From assembly GCF_900100605.1 (NCBI RefSeq), contig NZ_FNCN01000009.1, positions 1 to 64,000 on the forward strand: a DNA stretch of 64,000 nucleotides. Reading direction: 5' to 3'. Under the pieces are notes generated by a model. It was not told where the DNA came from. It made no database searches and saw only the letters and a program-made list of their open reading frames with translations. Within the stretch, counting starts at the first letter, position 1; the number at the start of each line of letters is the position of its first letter. The DNA is from Sinosporangium album (GTDB taxonomy: Bacteria > Actinomycetota > Actinomycetes > Streptosporangiales > Streptosporangiaceae). Below are positions 8,783 through 15,343 of the stretch, in pieces. Position numbers and translations under genes: made by a program.

Positions 8783-9418
8783 CTAGTAATACCAATCTCT
8801 TCGACATACCACGTAAGTGGGTTTGTCGTTCTCTTCGAGAATTCTATTCACCTCCTCCTCTTTATCGGAGGTCATTGTTGCTATGCCGAGTAAGCAGTGC
8901 CAGGGTACCTCGCGGTGTACGAGAAATTCCGCCATGCGTCGGCGCATTCTGTCCGGGTCTTCGGCTGTGTTATGCCAATGCCTGGACTCCATCAGCGGCC
9001 AGTCTATGACTCGCTCTAAGCTCTCTAGATTATCGAAGTATTCGGTGATCTCGCTGGCGCAGTTGCCGTCTGTAAAAACAAAGTCTAGCCGCTTGGACGA
9101 TATTTGGTCAACTGATGTAACTAGATAGATGAGCGAATCTTGGCCATCTTGATACTGTTCGACACTTCCTTTGCTGATCACATATAGCATTGGCGATCGT
9201 GGGGCGAAATAGAAGGGGACATAGTTGGCCGGGAATCCTCCCGGTGGTCGTGTGACCGCTATCGACCTGCGTCTACGCTTGACATCAAGATCTCCCACTT
9301 CGACCACAAGCTTCTGGGCTTCTCGGACCAGTGAATCACAAAGCAGTGCCCCACTATTGAGGATTTGAGGCAAATTTTGTATATGTGTGAAGTGGTAGAT
9401 GAGGCGTTCGGTAGGCAC
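8783..9418 (-). CDS. darT: DarT toxin: DNA ADP-ribosyltransferase (DUF4433)
   Basis: The 211-residue protein matches the DarT family in size and motifs. YHFTHIQNLPQIL (8-20) supplies the NAD-site histidine (H12). The RRRRSIAV segment (about 48-55) holds the arginine of the ART loop region, FAPRSPMLYVI (71-81) follows, and RMAEFLVHREVPW (161-173) carries the catalytic glutamate E164. DarT modifies thymidine bases on single-stranded DNA in a sequence-dependent way and blocks replication; DarG reverses this. Such pairs act as toxin-antitoxin and anti-phage modules. The start is GTG at 9418. Upstream sequence (9420-9540) is AT-rich and probably contains the promoter. All recognised catalytic positions appear intact, so the toxin is likely active. 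Confidence 0.93.
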   Translation of the reverse strand: MPTERLIYHFTHIQNLPQILNSGALLCDSLVREAQKLVVEVGDLDVKRRRRSIAVTRPPGGFPANYVPFYFAPRSPMLYVISKGSVEQYQDGQDSLIYLVTSVDQISSKRLDFVFTDGNCASEITEYFDNLESLERVIDWPLMESRHWHNTAEDPDRMRRRMAEFLVHREVPWHCLLGIATMTSDKEEEVNRILEENDKPTYVVCRRDWYY

Positions 9419-9782
9419 GTGAACTTTAAGCCCTTCGGGCGGGTAGTATCAGCTTGTACAGTCGATCTATGGTGTCCTTGAACGATCTATTTTCGTTGGG
9501 TGCCTCAGTGTAACCGCATAGCTTCCGGTGGGTTTGCCTTGAACGTGATCGTGACCCCGTTTGTTGAGGGGCTCCTTCTCGGTGTCGGGGCTGATCTGCC
9601 ACAGAACACCCTGATCTGGGATCACGGTGTGACGATTCCCGGGAGCAGCAGGGGTCTCTGAGTGCGAAACTCGTCGCTTAGCCCCTACAGAATGATCTCC
9701 GTTGTGGTTTGATCTCTCGCGGTATCCAGAGAGAGGAGCGATAGGTGGCGCGGCTGAAGCCGTGAGAGGTCAGTGGCGAGTC
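9419..9782. other. Non-coding region upstream of darT
   Basis: About 360 bp. The part adjacent to darT is AT-rich and should hold the minus-strand darTG promoter, although I cannot assign -35 and -10 hexamers with confidence. The remainder (9540-9780) has no convincing gene; it may be further mobile-element debris bordering the IS5-type relic. Confidence 0.4.
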
Positions 9783-10215
9783 ACGGGCGGTCTTCAAGTC
9801 ACTGCTGCCCAAGCACCGGCACCGGATCCGCCACTCGGGGCGCAAGCGGCTGGATGACCGCCAGGTGGCGCAGCGCATCTTGTTCGTCCTGAACACCGGG
9901 ATCGCACGGAGCAACTGCAGCGGGAACCGGGCTACGGGATCGGACATGACGTGTCGGCGGCGGCCGACCGAGTGGCAAAGGGCGGCGTCCGACAGCGCTT
10001 GCACGCGGTCCTCCTCGATCCGCTGCTGCCGACGTCCTCGACTTCTCCTACGCTGTGATGAATTCTTCCCACATTGGAGCGTCAAAGGGGGAGCCGAGCC
10101 GGTCGACTGAGGCCGCTCAGGTAGCACGCACCACCTGATCGCTGACGCCACCGGCATTCGCTTTGATAGGCGGCAACCGCAAGGATGTCACCCAGGTGGT
10201 GCCATGCGGGATCTG
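9783..10215 (+). pseudogene. Decayed IS5-family transposase
   Basis: Broken reading frames keep recognisable IS5-type transposase segments in order: FKSLLPKHRHRIRHSGRKRL and DDRQVAQRILFVLNTGI, then a stretch ending in VKGGAEPVD, then after a stop HHLIADATGI, and finally GGNRKDVTQVV in another frame. Intact actinobacterial relatives read approximately LLPKHRRRFRHPGRKRLDDR, HHLITDAHGTPL and GGNRNDVTQ. Internal deletions, frame changes and stops show the gene is dead. The 3' half, including the last catalytic residues, is missing before the right copy of the 124-bp repeat. The relic lies inside the repeat-bounded insert, so it may be a remnant of the element that delivered darTG or a later insertion. 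Confidence 0.75.
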
Positions 10216-10310
10216 CTGGCGCCGTCTGAACTCATTGCGTTAGCAGGTCTTAGACAAGCAGTCCCTCAAGGCGGTCCACCCGCTCGCCGACTCGTTGAAC
10301 AGATGATCGA

Positions 10311-10434
10311 GGAGCGGCTCGGCATCGTCGACTCCGGCGAGGTCTTGACCCCGCTCGGCTGGTGGGGGCTGCCGAAGGCCGTGGAAAGGGCCTGGGCGCA
10401 GGCCGACTGACCGCCCCAGACCCTGTGGCCCGGC
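10311..10434 (+). repeat. 124-bp direct repeat, right copy (displaced gene tail)
   Basis: This copy is identical to 7116-7239. Here the 33-codon tail has no cognate gene upstream. A frame starting at 10204 runs through unrelated sequence into it and stops at 10410, giving a 68-residue chimeric ORF that is probably not functional. The core GNAT gene begins just beyond, so this copy marks the return to conserved chromosome. Confidence 0.95.
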
Positions 10435-10477
10435 TGACTTGTGACCCGGCGGACTCGTGACCCGGCCTAGGGCCGGC

Positions 10478-10798
10478 CTAAGGCTGGTCACCGCGGACGC
10501 TGGCGAGGTAGGACTCGGCCACGAGCTCCACGTAGTCCGGGTGGCGGCGGATATAGGCCGCGATGAACGGGCAGGCGGGCACGACGGTCAGCCCGGCGTC
10601 CCGGCTCGCGTCGAGCGCGGCGCGGGCGAGGCGGCTGCCGAGCCCCTGGCCTTCGAACTCGGGGTTCACCTCGGTGTGCGGGAAAATGATCTTTTCCCGC
10701 TTGAGGCGGTATTCCGCGAATCCCGCCAGAGCGCCGTCGACCAGCACTTCATAGCGGGACGCCTGGGGATTGTCGACGACCCGGATGTCTTGCCCCAT
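10478..10798 (-). CDS. Small GNAT-fold N-acetyltransferase (NATD1/YidJ-like)
   Basis: The 106-residue protein corresponds to the compact single-domain GNAT group (Acetyltransf_CG). VDGALAGFAEYRL is the beta hairpin and IIFPHTEVNPEFEGQGLGSRLARAALD contains the acetyl-CoA loop in the form E-G-Q-G-L-G-S. VVPACPFIAAYIRRHPDY is the family's C-terminal C-P-F-x-x-x-Y-I-x-x-H-P-x-Y signature. Substrates of this group are not established. It is the first core gene after the right repeat and is transcribed away from the mca block on the same strand (minus), with the small membrane protein 80 bp upstream. The ATG at 10798 has no strong Shine-Dalgarno sequence. Confidence 0.9.
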   Translation of the reverse strand: MGQDIRVVDNPQASRYEVLVDGALAGFAEYRLKREKIIFPHTEVNPEFEGQGLGSRLARAALDASRDAGLTVVPACPFIAAYIRRHPDYVELVAESYLASVRGDQP

Positions 10799-10877
10799 GC
10801 CGTGCCTTTCTTGGTGCGGGCTCGGTCCACAACTGGCGCGAACCGATTGAATGCGACGAAGGAGAACGAGGCTCCTG

Positions 10878-11057
10878 CTAGGAGCCGCCGTTCTCCTTCC
10901 TCTTCTTCTTGAAGTCGGCCTCGGAGGGCACCTCGATGCGGGCGATGTGCCTGTTCATCGATTTGATGAGCAGGAACAGCGCGAACGCGATCGCTGCGAT
11001 GACCAGGAAACCGAGGACCCCGGGGGTCACGGCTGCGACGGAGTTGGCAGGGTTCAC
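10878..11057 (-). CDS. 59-residue single-pass membrane protein linked to mca
   Basis: This short gene reads from GTG at 11057 to TAG at 10878. It begins MNPANSVAAVTPG, contains one membrane helix (about residues 13-32, GVLGFLVIAAIAFALFLLI), and ends in a charged cytoplasmic tail with IARIEVPSEADF and KKKRKENGG. It starts 34 bp after the mca stop on the same strand, so it is probably cotranscribed. Mycobacteria carry a similarly small membrane protein beside mca (Rv1083 as I recall), which supports it as a real conserved gene. Function is unknown; a membrane anchor or regulator for the neighbouring enzyme is only a guess. Confidence 0.8.
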   Translation of the reverse strand: MNPANSVAAVTPGVLGFLVIAAIAFALFLLIKSMNRHIARIEVPSEADFKKKRKENGGS

Positions 11058-11091
11058 CGTTCCAGTCTGCCACCTGGTACCCGCGCCGCCG

Positions 11092-11976
11092 TCAGTGGCA
11101 GGCCCGCGTCACCTCGCCTGCGTGAATGCCGCTGAACAGGTCGTCCTCGGGCAGCTCACTCGGGACGAGGGACCGCGCCAGGTGGTATTCCTCGGTGGGC
11201 CACACCTCCCGCTGCAGCTCGATGGGGCAGGAGAACCACGGCCCGTCCGGGTCGACCTGCGTGGCGTGTGCGATCAGCGCCTGGTCGCGGATCTCGTAGT
11301 ACTCGTCGCAGGTGATCTTCGTGGTGACGGGCCACTTCTCCGGCCGGTCCTCCCACCTGCTGATCCAGTCGGCGTACGGCGAGCCCATGCCGCGCGAGGT
11401 CATCGCCTCGTGCAGCACCTCGAACTTCTCCTTGCTGAAACCCATGTGGTAGTAGAGCTTGAGCGGCTGCCACGGGTCGCCGGTGCCGGGGTAACGGTCG
11501 GGATCCCCCGCGGCCTCGAACGCCTCGACGGACACGCGGTTGGTCATGATGTGGTCGGGGTGCGGGTAGCCGCCGTCGTCGTCATAGGTCAAGATCACGT
11601 GAGGCTTGAACTCCCGTACGGCGGCGACCAGGGGAGCGGAGGCCACCTCCAGGGGCTGGAGGGCGAAGCAGCCCTCGGGCAGCTCCTCCTCCTCGCTCTC
11701 GGGCAGGCCGGAGTCGATGAAGCCGAGGAAGCGCTGCTGCACCCCGAGGATCTCGCGGGCACGCTCCATTTCCTTTCTGCGCACCTCGGTGATGTCGGCG
11801 AGGATCTCGGGGCGGTCCATCTTCGGGTTGAGGATCGACCCGCGTTCGCCTCCGGTGAGAGTACAGACGAGCACGTCAACACCCTCCGCGACATACCGCA
11901 CCATCGTCGCGGCCCCCTTGCTGGACTCGTCGTCGGGATGGGCGTGCACGGCCATCAAACGGAACGTCGCGCTCAC
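11092..11976 (-). CDS. mca: Mycothiol S-conjugate amidase
   Basis: Mca cleaves mycothiol S-conjugates at the amide bond, releasing a mercapturic acid for export and glucosaminyl-inositol for mycothiol recycling. The protein has the LmbE-like zinc-binding start LMAVHAHPDDESSKGAATM, with HPDDE supplying metal ligands and the catalytic aspartate. Downstream are TYDDDGGYPHPDHIMTN, including a later zinc histidine, and KLYYHMGFS. GTG at 11976 was chosen because it is preceded by AGAGGAG and gives 294 residues, the normal Mca length; an upstream extension to 12114 lacks conserved content. The gene shows that the host makes mycothiol. It is divergent from the DUF4307 gene, as in mycobacteria. Confidence 0.95.
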   Translation of the reverse strand: MSATFRLMAVHAHPDDESSKGAATMVRYVAEGVDVLVCTLTGGERGSILNPKMDRPEILADITEVRRKEMERAREILGVQQRFLGFIDSGLPESEEEELPEGCFALQPLEVASAPLVAAVREFKPHVILTYDDDGGYPHPDHIMTNRVSVEAFEAAGDPDRYPGTGDPWQPLKLYYHMGFSKEKFEVLHEAMTSRGMGSPYADWISRWEDRPEKWPVTTKITCDEYYEIRDQALIAHATQVDPDGPWFSCPIELQREVWPTEEYHLARSLVPSELPEDDLFSGIHAGEVTRACH

Positions 11977-12106
11977 GGGCTCGAAGTCTCCTCTAGGACT
12001 GGAACGCTCTGCCGCCAGGTAGTTTGCTTGGGCAGGCGCGGGGGCGGGCCCCCCGCAGGGGACAATTGTTTCGGATAACGCCGCGGAAGTGCAGGGAGAT
12101 TCCTTC

Positions 12107-12535
12107 ATGGTCACCAGAGACGTCGAGAACGGCCATCAGACCGTCCCGGTTCTCGGCAGTCCTGACGATCTCCCGGACAGACCCGCCCGGCCCGGGCGAT
12201 TCATCGTGCATGCCGTGATCGGGGTGCTTGTAGCGGTCTTCGCGGGGGGGTGGGGGTATCTGATGCTCGCCGCCGGAGGGAACCCCGCGATCATCGATCA
12301 GACGATCAGTTTCGACACGAGTAGACCCGACTCCGCCGGGATAACATTTGAGATAGTCAAGCCGGCCGATCGGAGCGCTGTCTGCAGGATCCGAGCCGAT
12401 GATGTCAACCATGTGGAGGTGGGCAGCCGCGAGGTCACTATCCCCGCTGGTGAGGGAATTGTCCGGCTCAAGGAGACGCTGGCGACCAGCGCCCAGGCCA
12501 CATCGGTCAGCGTCTACTACTGTCATCTCACATAG
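12107..12535 (+). CDS. DUF4307 membrane protein
   Basis: The 142-residue protein has a short cytoplasmic N-terminus with PVLGSPDDLPDRPARPGRF, one membrane helix (FIVHAVIGVLVAVFAGGWGY), and an extracellular beta-rich DUF4307 domain. That domain contains SFDTSRPDSAGITFEIVKP, CRIRADD and an AGEG-type turn, and ends with VSVYYC. ATG at 12107 has AGGGAG 8 bp upstream; GTG at 12089 is a less likely start. The family is confined to Actinobacteria, and its place between mca and greA is conserved (Rv1081c). Function is unknown. Confidence 0.9.
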   Translation: MVTRDVENGHQTVPVLGSPDDLPDRPARPGRFIVHAVIGVLVAVFAGGWGYLMLAAGGNPAIIDQTISFDTSRPDSAGITFEIVKPADRSAVCRIRADDVNHVEVGSREVTIPAGEGIVRLKETLATSAQATSVSVYYCHLT

Positions 12536-12637
12536 TGAGATATTCGGGGAAGCGTTCCGGCAGGTTACTTGTTAGCCTGTCGAGATTCGAACGTCTGTAA
12601 CCAAAGCTCTAGCCCCCAGAGGAAGCAAGGAGAACCC

Positions 12638-13138
12638 GTGGCCGAGTCCCACGACGCTAACGTCACCTGGCTGACGCAGGAGGCGTATGACCGCCTTAAG
12701 GCGGAGCTGGAATACCTCTCGGGCCCCGGGCGCGTCGACATCGCGAGGAAGATCGAAGCCGCCCGCGAGGAGGGCGACCTTCGGGAGAACGGCGGATACC
12801 ACGCCGCGAAGGAAGAACAGGGCAAGATGGAGGGCCGCATCCTCCAGCTTCGCCACCTCCTCGACAGCGCGAGGGTCGGCGAAGCGCCGCGCACCGAGGG
12901 CGTGGTCGGTCCAGGCATGACCGTCACCATCCGATTCCAGGGTGATGAGGAGGAGGTGACCTTCCTCCTCGCCTCGCGGGAGGAGAGCGGGGCGCCCATC
13001 GACGTCTACTCGCCGAGGTCCCCGCTCGGTGCGGCGATCAACGGCAAGAAGATCGGCGAGGTGGCGACCTACACGATGCCCAACGGGCGGCAGAACACCG
13101 TCGAGATCCTTGAGGCGGTTCCATACGTCGGGAACTGA
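12638..13138 (+). CDS. greA: Transcription elongation factor GreA
   Basis: GreA enters the secondary channel of RNA polymerase and stimulates cleavage of backtracked transcripts. The 166-residue protein has the N-terminal antiparallel coiled coil with the tip signature EAAREEGDLRENGGYHAAKE, whose acidic residues act at the active site. A C-terminal FKBP-like domain contains VTIRFQGDEEEVTFLLA, YSPRSPLGAAINGKKIGE and the final VEILEAV. GTG at 12638 follows AAGGAG and gives the usual actinobacterial length; an upstream start at 12569 adds nothing conserved. A strong terminator follows the stop. Confidence 0.96.
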   Translation: MAESHDANVTWLTQEAYDRLKAELEYLSGPGRVDIARKIEAAREEGDLRENGGYHAAKEEQGKMEGRILQLRHLLDSARVGEAPRTEGVVGPGMTVTIRFQGDEEEVTFLLASREESGAPIDVYSPRSPLGAAINGKKIGEVATYTMPNGRQNTVEILEAVPYVGN

Positions 13139-13151
13139 CACAGAGACTGGC

Positions 13152-13195
13152 GATCCGCTGGGGGCCGGGGCCTCCCAGCGGATCTTTGTATTTCG
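13152..13195 (+). terminator. Intrinsic terminator of greA
   Basis: An 11-bp perfect stem (13152-13162 GATCCGCTGGG with 13174-13184) is followed by TTTGTATTTC. It begins 13 bp after the greA stop and is the clearest Rho-independent terminator in the window. Confidence 0.9.
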
Positions 13196-13324
13196 CACAA
13201 GATCTCAAATGGCCAAAATGGGGAGACCTATGGGGATTGGTGAAATAGGAGGCATTGCCTCCACGCTGATCTTCGGGTAGAGCTTCTGGAGGGTGTCTCC
13301 GAAGCGGAGGAAAGGGGTGGTCGC

Positions 13325-14647
13325 GTGCTCGACCAGCGAGCGCGTGCCATGCCCCCCGACCCCCAGGAGCCTCCCCAAGGCCGGCCCGCCGGCCGTCGCG
13401 GCCTGTCACGCGCGGTCGCCGCGGCCAGGCGGGATCTCGCCTACAGGCCGAGGCTCCGGCCGTACGGCACAAGCCCCCGCGCGGCCCGCGGCACCATGGC
13501 GGCCGTGGCGGTGGGGGTGGCGGCCAGCCTGGTGATCGGCCTGCTGGCGTGGAAGCAGATGGCCGTGACCGACGGGCCCGCCGAGAGCACGAGCGTGACA
13601 AGGCGGCCCGCGGAACGGCAGGGCGGTTTCGTGGCGGGCTCGGCCCCGGTCCGGCCCGCGGTCGAGCCTGTGGCCCCCCTGAAGGCATTACGCACGCCGC
13701 ATCTCTTCGTCGTCACCAAGAAGAGCGTGACCCGCGCCACGGCGGAGCGGGTGGCCCGGGCCAAAGGGGTCCGCGCGGTGGAGGCCGCCGACGCGGCCTC
13801 GGTGCGGATCGACGGCAAACAGGTTCAGACGCTGGGCGTCAGCCCGTCGACCTTCCGGGCCTTCACCCCCGAACGCACGGCGAAGTCCAACGAACTGTGG
13901 GCGAACATCGCGGCCGGGGACGTGGCCGTGTCCTTCGTCCTCGGCAACGACGGTGGGTTACCGCTCGGCACGGTCGCCTCCAGCGGGGGGCGATCGCTGC
14001 GTGTCGGGGCGTACGCCACGACGGGCATGGGGGCGATCGACGCCGTCGTGTCCAGGCAGACCGCGCGCATGCTCGGCATCCCCGAGAACAACGCCCTGAT
14101 CGTGAGCGCCCCCTCGGTCGATTCGACCCGGCTGCGCCGGACATTGCTGCGGGTGCTGCCGAAGGGCACGCAGATCGCGCTGGTCAACCCCGTGTCGGTT
14201 CGGGCCGCGGGCACTGGGCGGACGACCGCCTTGCCGCCCACGGCCTTCGCGAGCGACAACCAGATCCGCACCGCGCTCACCGCGGCCGCGAGCAAGCTGG
14301 GACGGCCCTATGTGTGGGGGGCAGAGGGGCCGGACTCCTTCGACTGCTCGGGCCTGGTCCAGTGGGCCTTCGCCCAGGCGGGCATCAGGGTGCCCCGGGT
14401 GACGCATCAGCAGTTCGTCGCGGGTGCGCAGATTCCGCTGGAGCAGGCGCGTCCGGGAGACCTCATCTTCTGGCGCCACGATCCCACGAACCCCGGCTAT
14501 GTCTCGCATGTGGCGATCTACTGGGGTGACGGGAAGATGCTGCACGCCCCGCGCACGGGCGACGTCGTCAAGATGGCTCCGGTCACGACACGCAACCTCG
14601 CCGGGGTGGTACGCATCAGCCCGAATGTCGCCGCTCGCGTCCGCTGA
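13325..14647 (+). CDS. Membrane-anchored NlpC/P60 peptidoglycan endopeptidase with extra extracytoplasmic domain
   Basis: The 440-residue protein has a basic cytoplasmic N-terminus, one membrane helix (about 58-75, MAAVAVGVAASLVIGLLAW), a middle extracytoplasmic region (about 120-300) and a C-terminal NlpC/P60 domain (about 315-435). Catalytic residues are C341 in DSFDCSGLVQWAF and H395 in YVSHVAIYWGDG, with a further polar residue after HAP. Such enzymes cut peptide bonds in peptidoglycan stems. The middle region (ELWANIAAGDVAVSF, SRQTARMLGIPENNALIVS) resembles the periplasmic core of MacB/FtsX-type proteins, an uncommon partner. The start at 13325 is GTG; the ribosome-binding site AAAGGGG lies upstream. 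A hairpin follows the stop. Confidence 0.9.
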   Translation: MLDQRARAMPPDPQEPPQGRPAGRRGLSRAVAAARRDLAYRPRLRPYGTSPRAARGTMAAVAVGVAASLVIGLLAWKQMAVTDGPAESTSVTRRPAERQGGFVAGSAPVRPAVEPVAPLKALRTPHLFVVTKKSVTRATAERVARAKGVRAVEAADAASVRIDGKQVQTLGVSPSTFRAFTPERTAKSNELWANIAAGDVAVSFVLGNDGGLPLGTVASSGGRSLRVGAYATTGMGAIDAVVSRQTARMLGIPENNALIVSAPSVDSTRLRRTLLRVLPKGTQIALVNPVSVRAAGTGRTTALPPTAFASDNQIRTALTAAASKLGRPYVWGAEGPDSFDCSGLVQWAFAQAGIRVPRVTHQQFVAGAQIPLEQARPGDLIFWRHDPTNPGYVSHVAIYWGDGKMLHAPRTGDVVKMAPVTTRNLAGVVRISPNVAARVR

Positions 14648-14655
14648 CCTCGGGC

Positions 14656-14699
14656 CACCGGGGCGCGGGCCGTACCGCGGTGTTTCCACCGCCCCGGTG
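14656..14699 (+). terminator. Hairpin after the NlpC/P60 gene
   Basis: A perfect 10-bp stem, CACCGGGGCG (14656-14665) with CGCCCCGGTG (14690-14699), closes a 24-nt loop 9 bp after the stop. There is no U-tract, so it may act as a GC-rich pause or 3' protecting structure rather than a classical terminator. Confidence 0.55.
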
Positions 14700-14987
14700 A
14701 CGTTCGGGGGAGTGATGTTCGCCACACCGCCGGTCCCAGGCATGGCCCGGCAGCGGCGCCCGGAGCGCCAGACGGCCGGCACGCCGGTTCTCGGCCGGAC
14801 GTGTGCGTCTGGTGCGCTGGGACCACCGGGGCGCGGCTCCCCGATCTTCGCGAGGTGCCGAGGCGGGTCGGGTGTGCGGGCGAGAGGGGACCACGGGTTG
14901 ACGATTGAGGAACTGCGGAGTGCCGCGGTGGCGCTCGGCAGCGGCCCGTGCGCCGATCCCGACTGGGCAGCGGAAACGGCCGCCCAA

Positions 14988-15040
14988 TGGACTAAACCTC
15001 TTTCCCGATTGGTTTAGACCTCCTTGAATGGTCTGGACCA
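14988..15040 (+). promoter_or_regulatory. Cluster of three DasR-like (dre) operator boxes
   Basis: Compared with the dre consensus TGGTCTAGACCA, the boxes are TGGACTAAACCT (14988-14999, 9 of 12), TGGTTTAGACCT (15010-15021, 10 of 12) and TGGTCTGGACCA (15029-15040, 11 of 12). Spacing of 22 and 19 bp puts them on roughly one face of the helix. GntR/HutC-type regulators such as DasR bind this motif and respond to GlcN-6-P. The target appears to be pckG, the next plus-strand gene. Confidence 0.6.
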
Positions 15041-15265
15041 ATTCCAAAAATTGTTCTCATAATCTTGCCTATAGATGGGTAGGAGTTCTGGATACCGCGG
15101 CGACCGCCTGCGTGGATGTGCGGTGGGAGATCACGCGCGGTGCGCCGTGTCGAAAGTGCGCGGGCGGTCGTGCGCGCATCACGGAATTCACTCCATGACA
15201 ACAGAGACAACCGAATGGAAACGCCGTCGCCAGATCGTTAAACGGTCCGCAACCCGCCGTTCGAA

Positions 15266-15277
15266 TGGTCTATGCCA
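15266..15277 (+). promoter_or_regulatory. Fourth dre-like box in the pckG leader
   Basis: TGGTCTATGCCA matches the dre consensus at 10 of 12 positions and lies 67 bp before the pckG start. The position within the leader would suit a roadblock type of repression. Confidence 0.45.
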
Positions 15278-15343
15278 ATTGGATTGATTGCGGATACTTC
15301 GCTGATGATGTTCTGGCCCCTGAGAGCGTGAGGAGCCGCTGTC

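Larger units (their letters stand above)
7240..10310. mobile_element. Putative small genomic island carrying darT-darG between 124-bp direct repeats
   Basis: The 3071 bp between the two copies of the repeat are visibly AT-richer than both sides, most clearly from 7380 to 9540. They carry darG, darT and a decayed IS5-type transposase, and no intact integrase. Duplication of a gene's 3' end around foreign DNA is the signature of site-specific integration into a 3' coding end; unequal or IS-mediated recombination is the alternative. The left copy keeps the host gene intact, and the right copy is a displaced tail. Confidence 0.65.
14700..15343. other. Long intergenic/leader region upstream of PEP carboxykinase
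   Basis: About 640 bp without a convincing gene. The first half is GC-rich and featureless. From 14988 the base composition drops and several TGGTCTAGACCA-like boxes appear, followed by an AT-rich stretch (15041-15076, containing TATAGAT) that probably includes the pckG promoter. The long distance to the start codon at 15344 implies an extended 5' untranslated region or a second promoter. Confidence 0.5.

Noticed and set aside
14616-15047. 143-codon minus-strand frame in the pckG upstream region
   Set aside because: Arg/Pro-rich translation with no domain; it covers the hairpin and the operator boxes.
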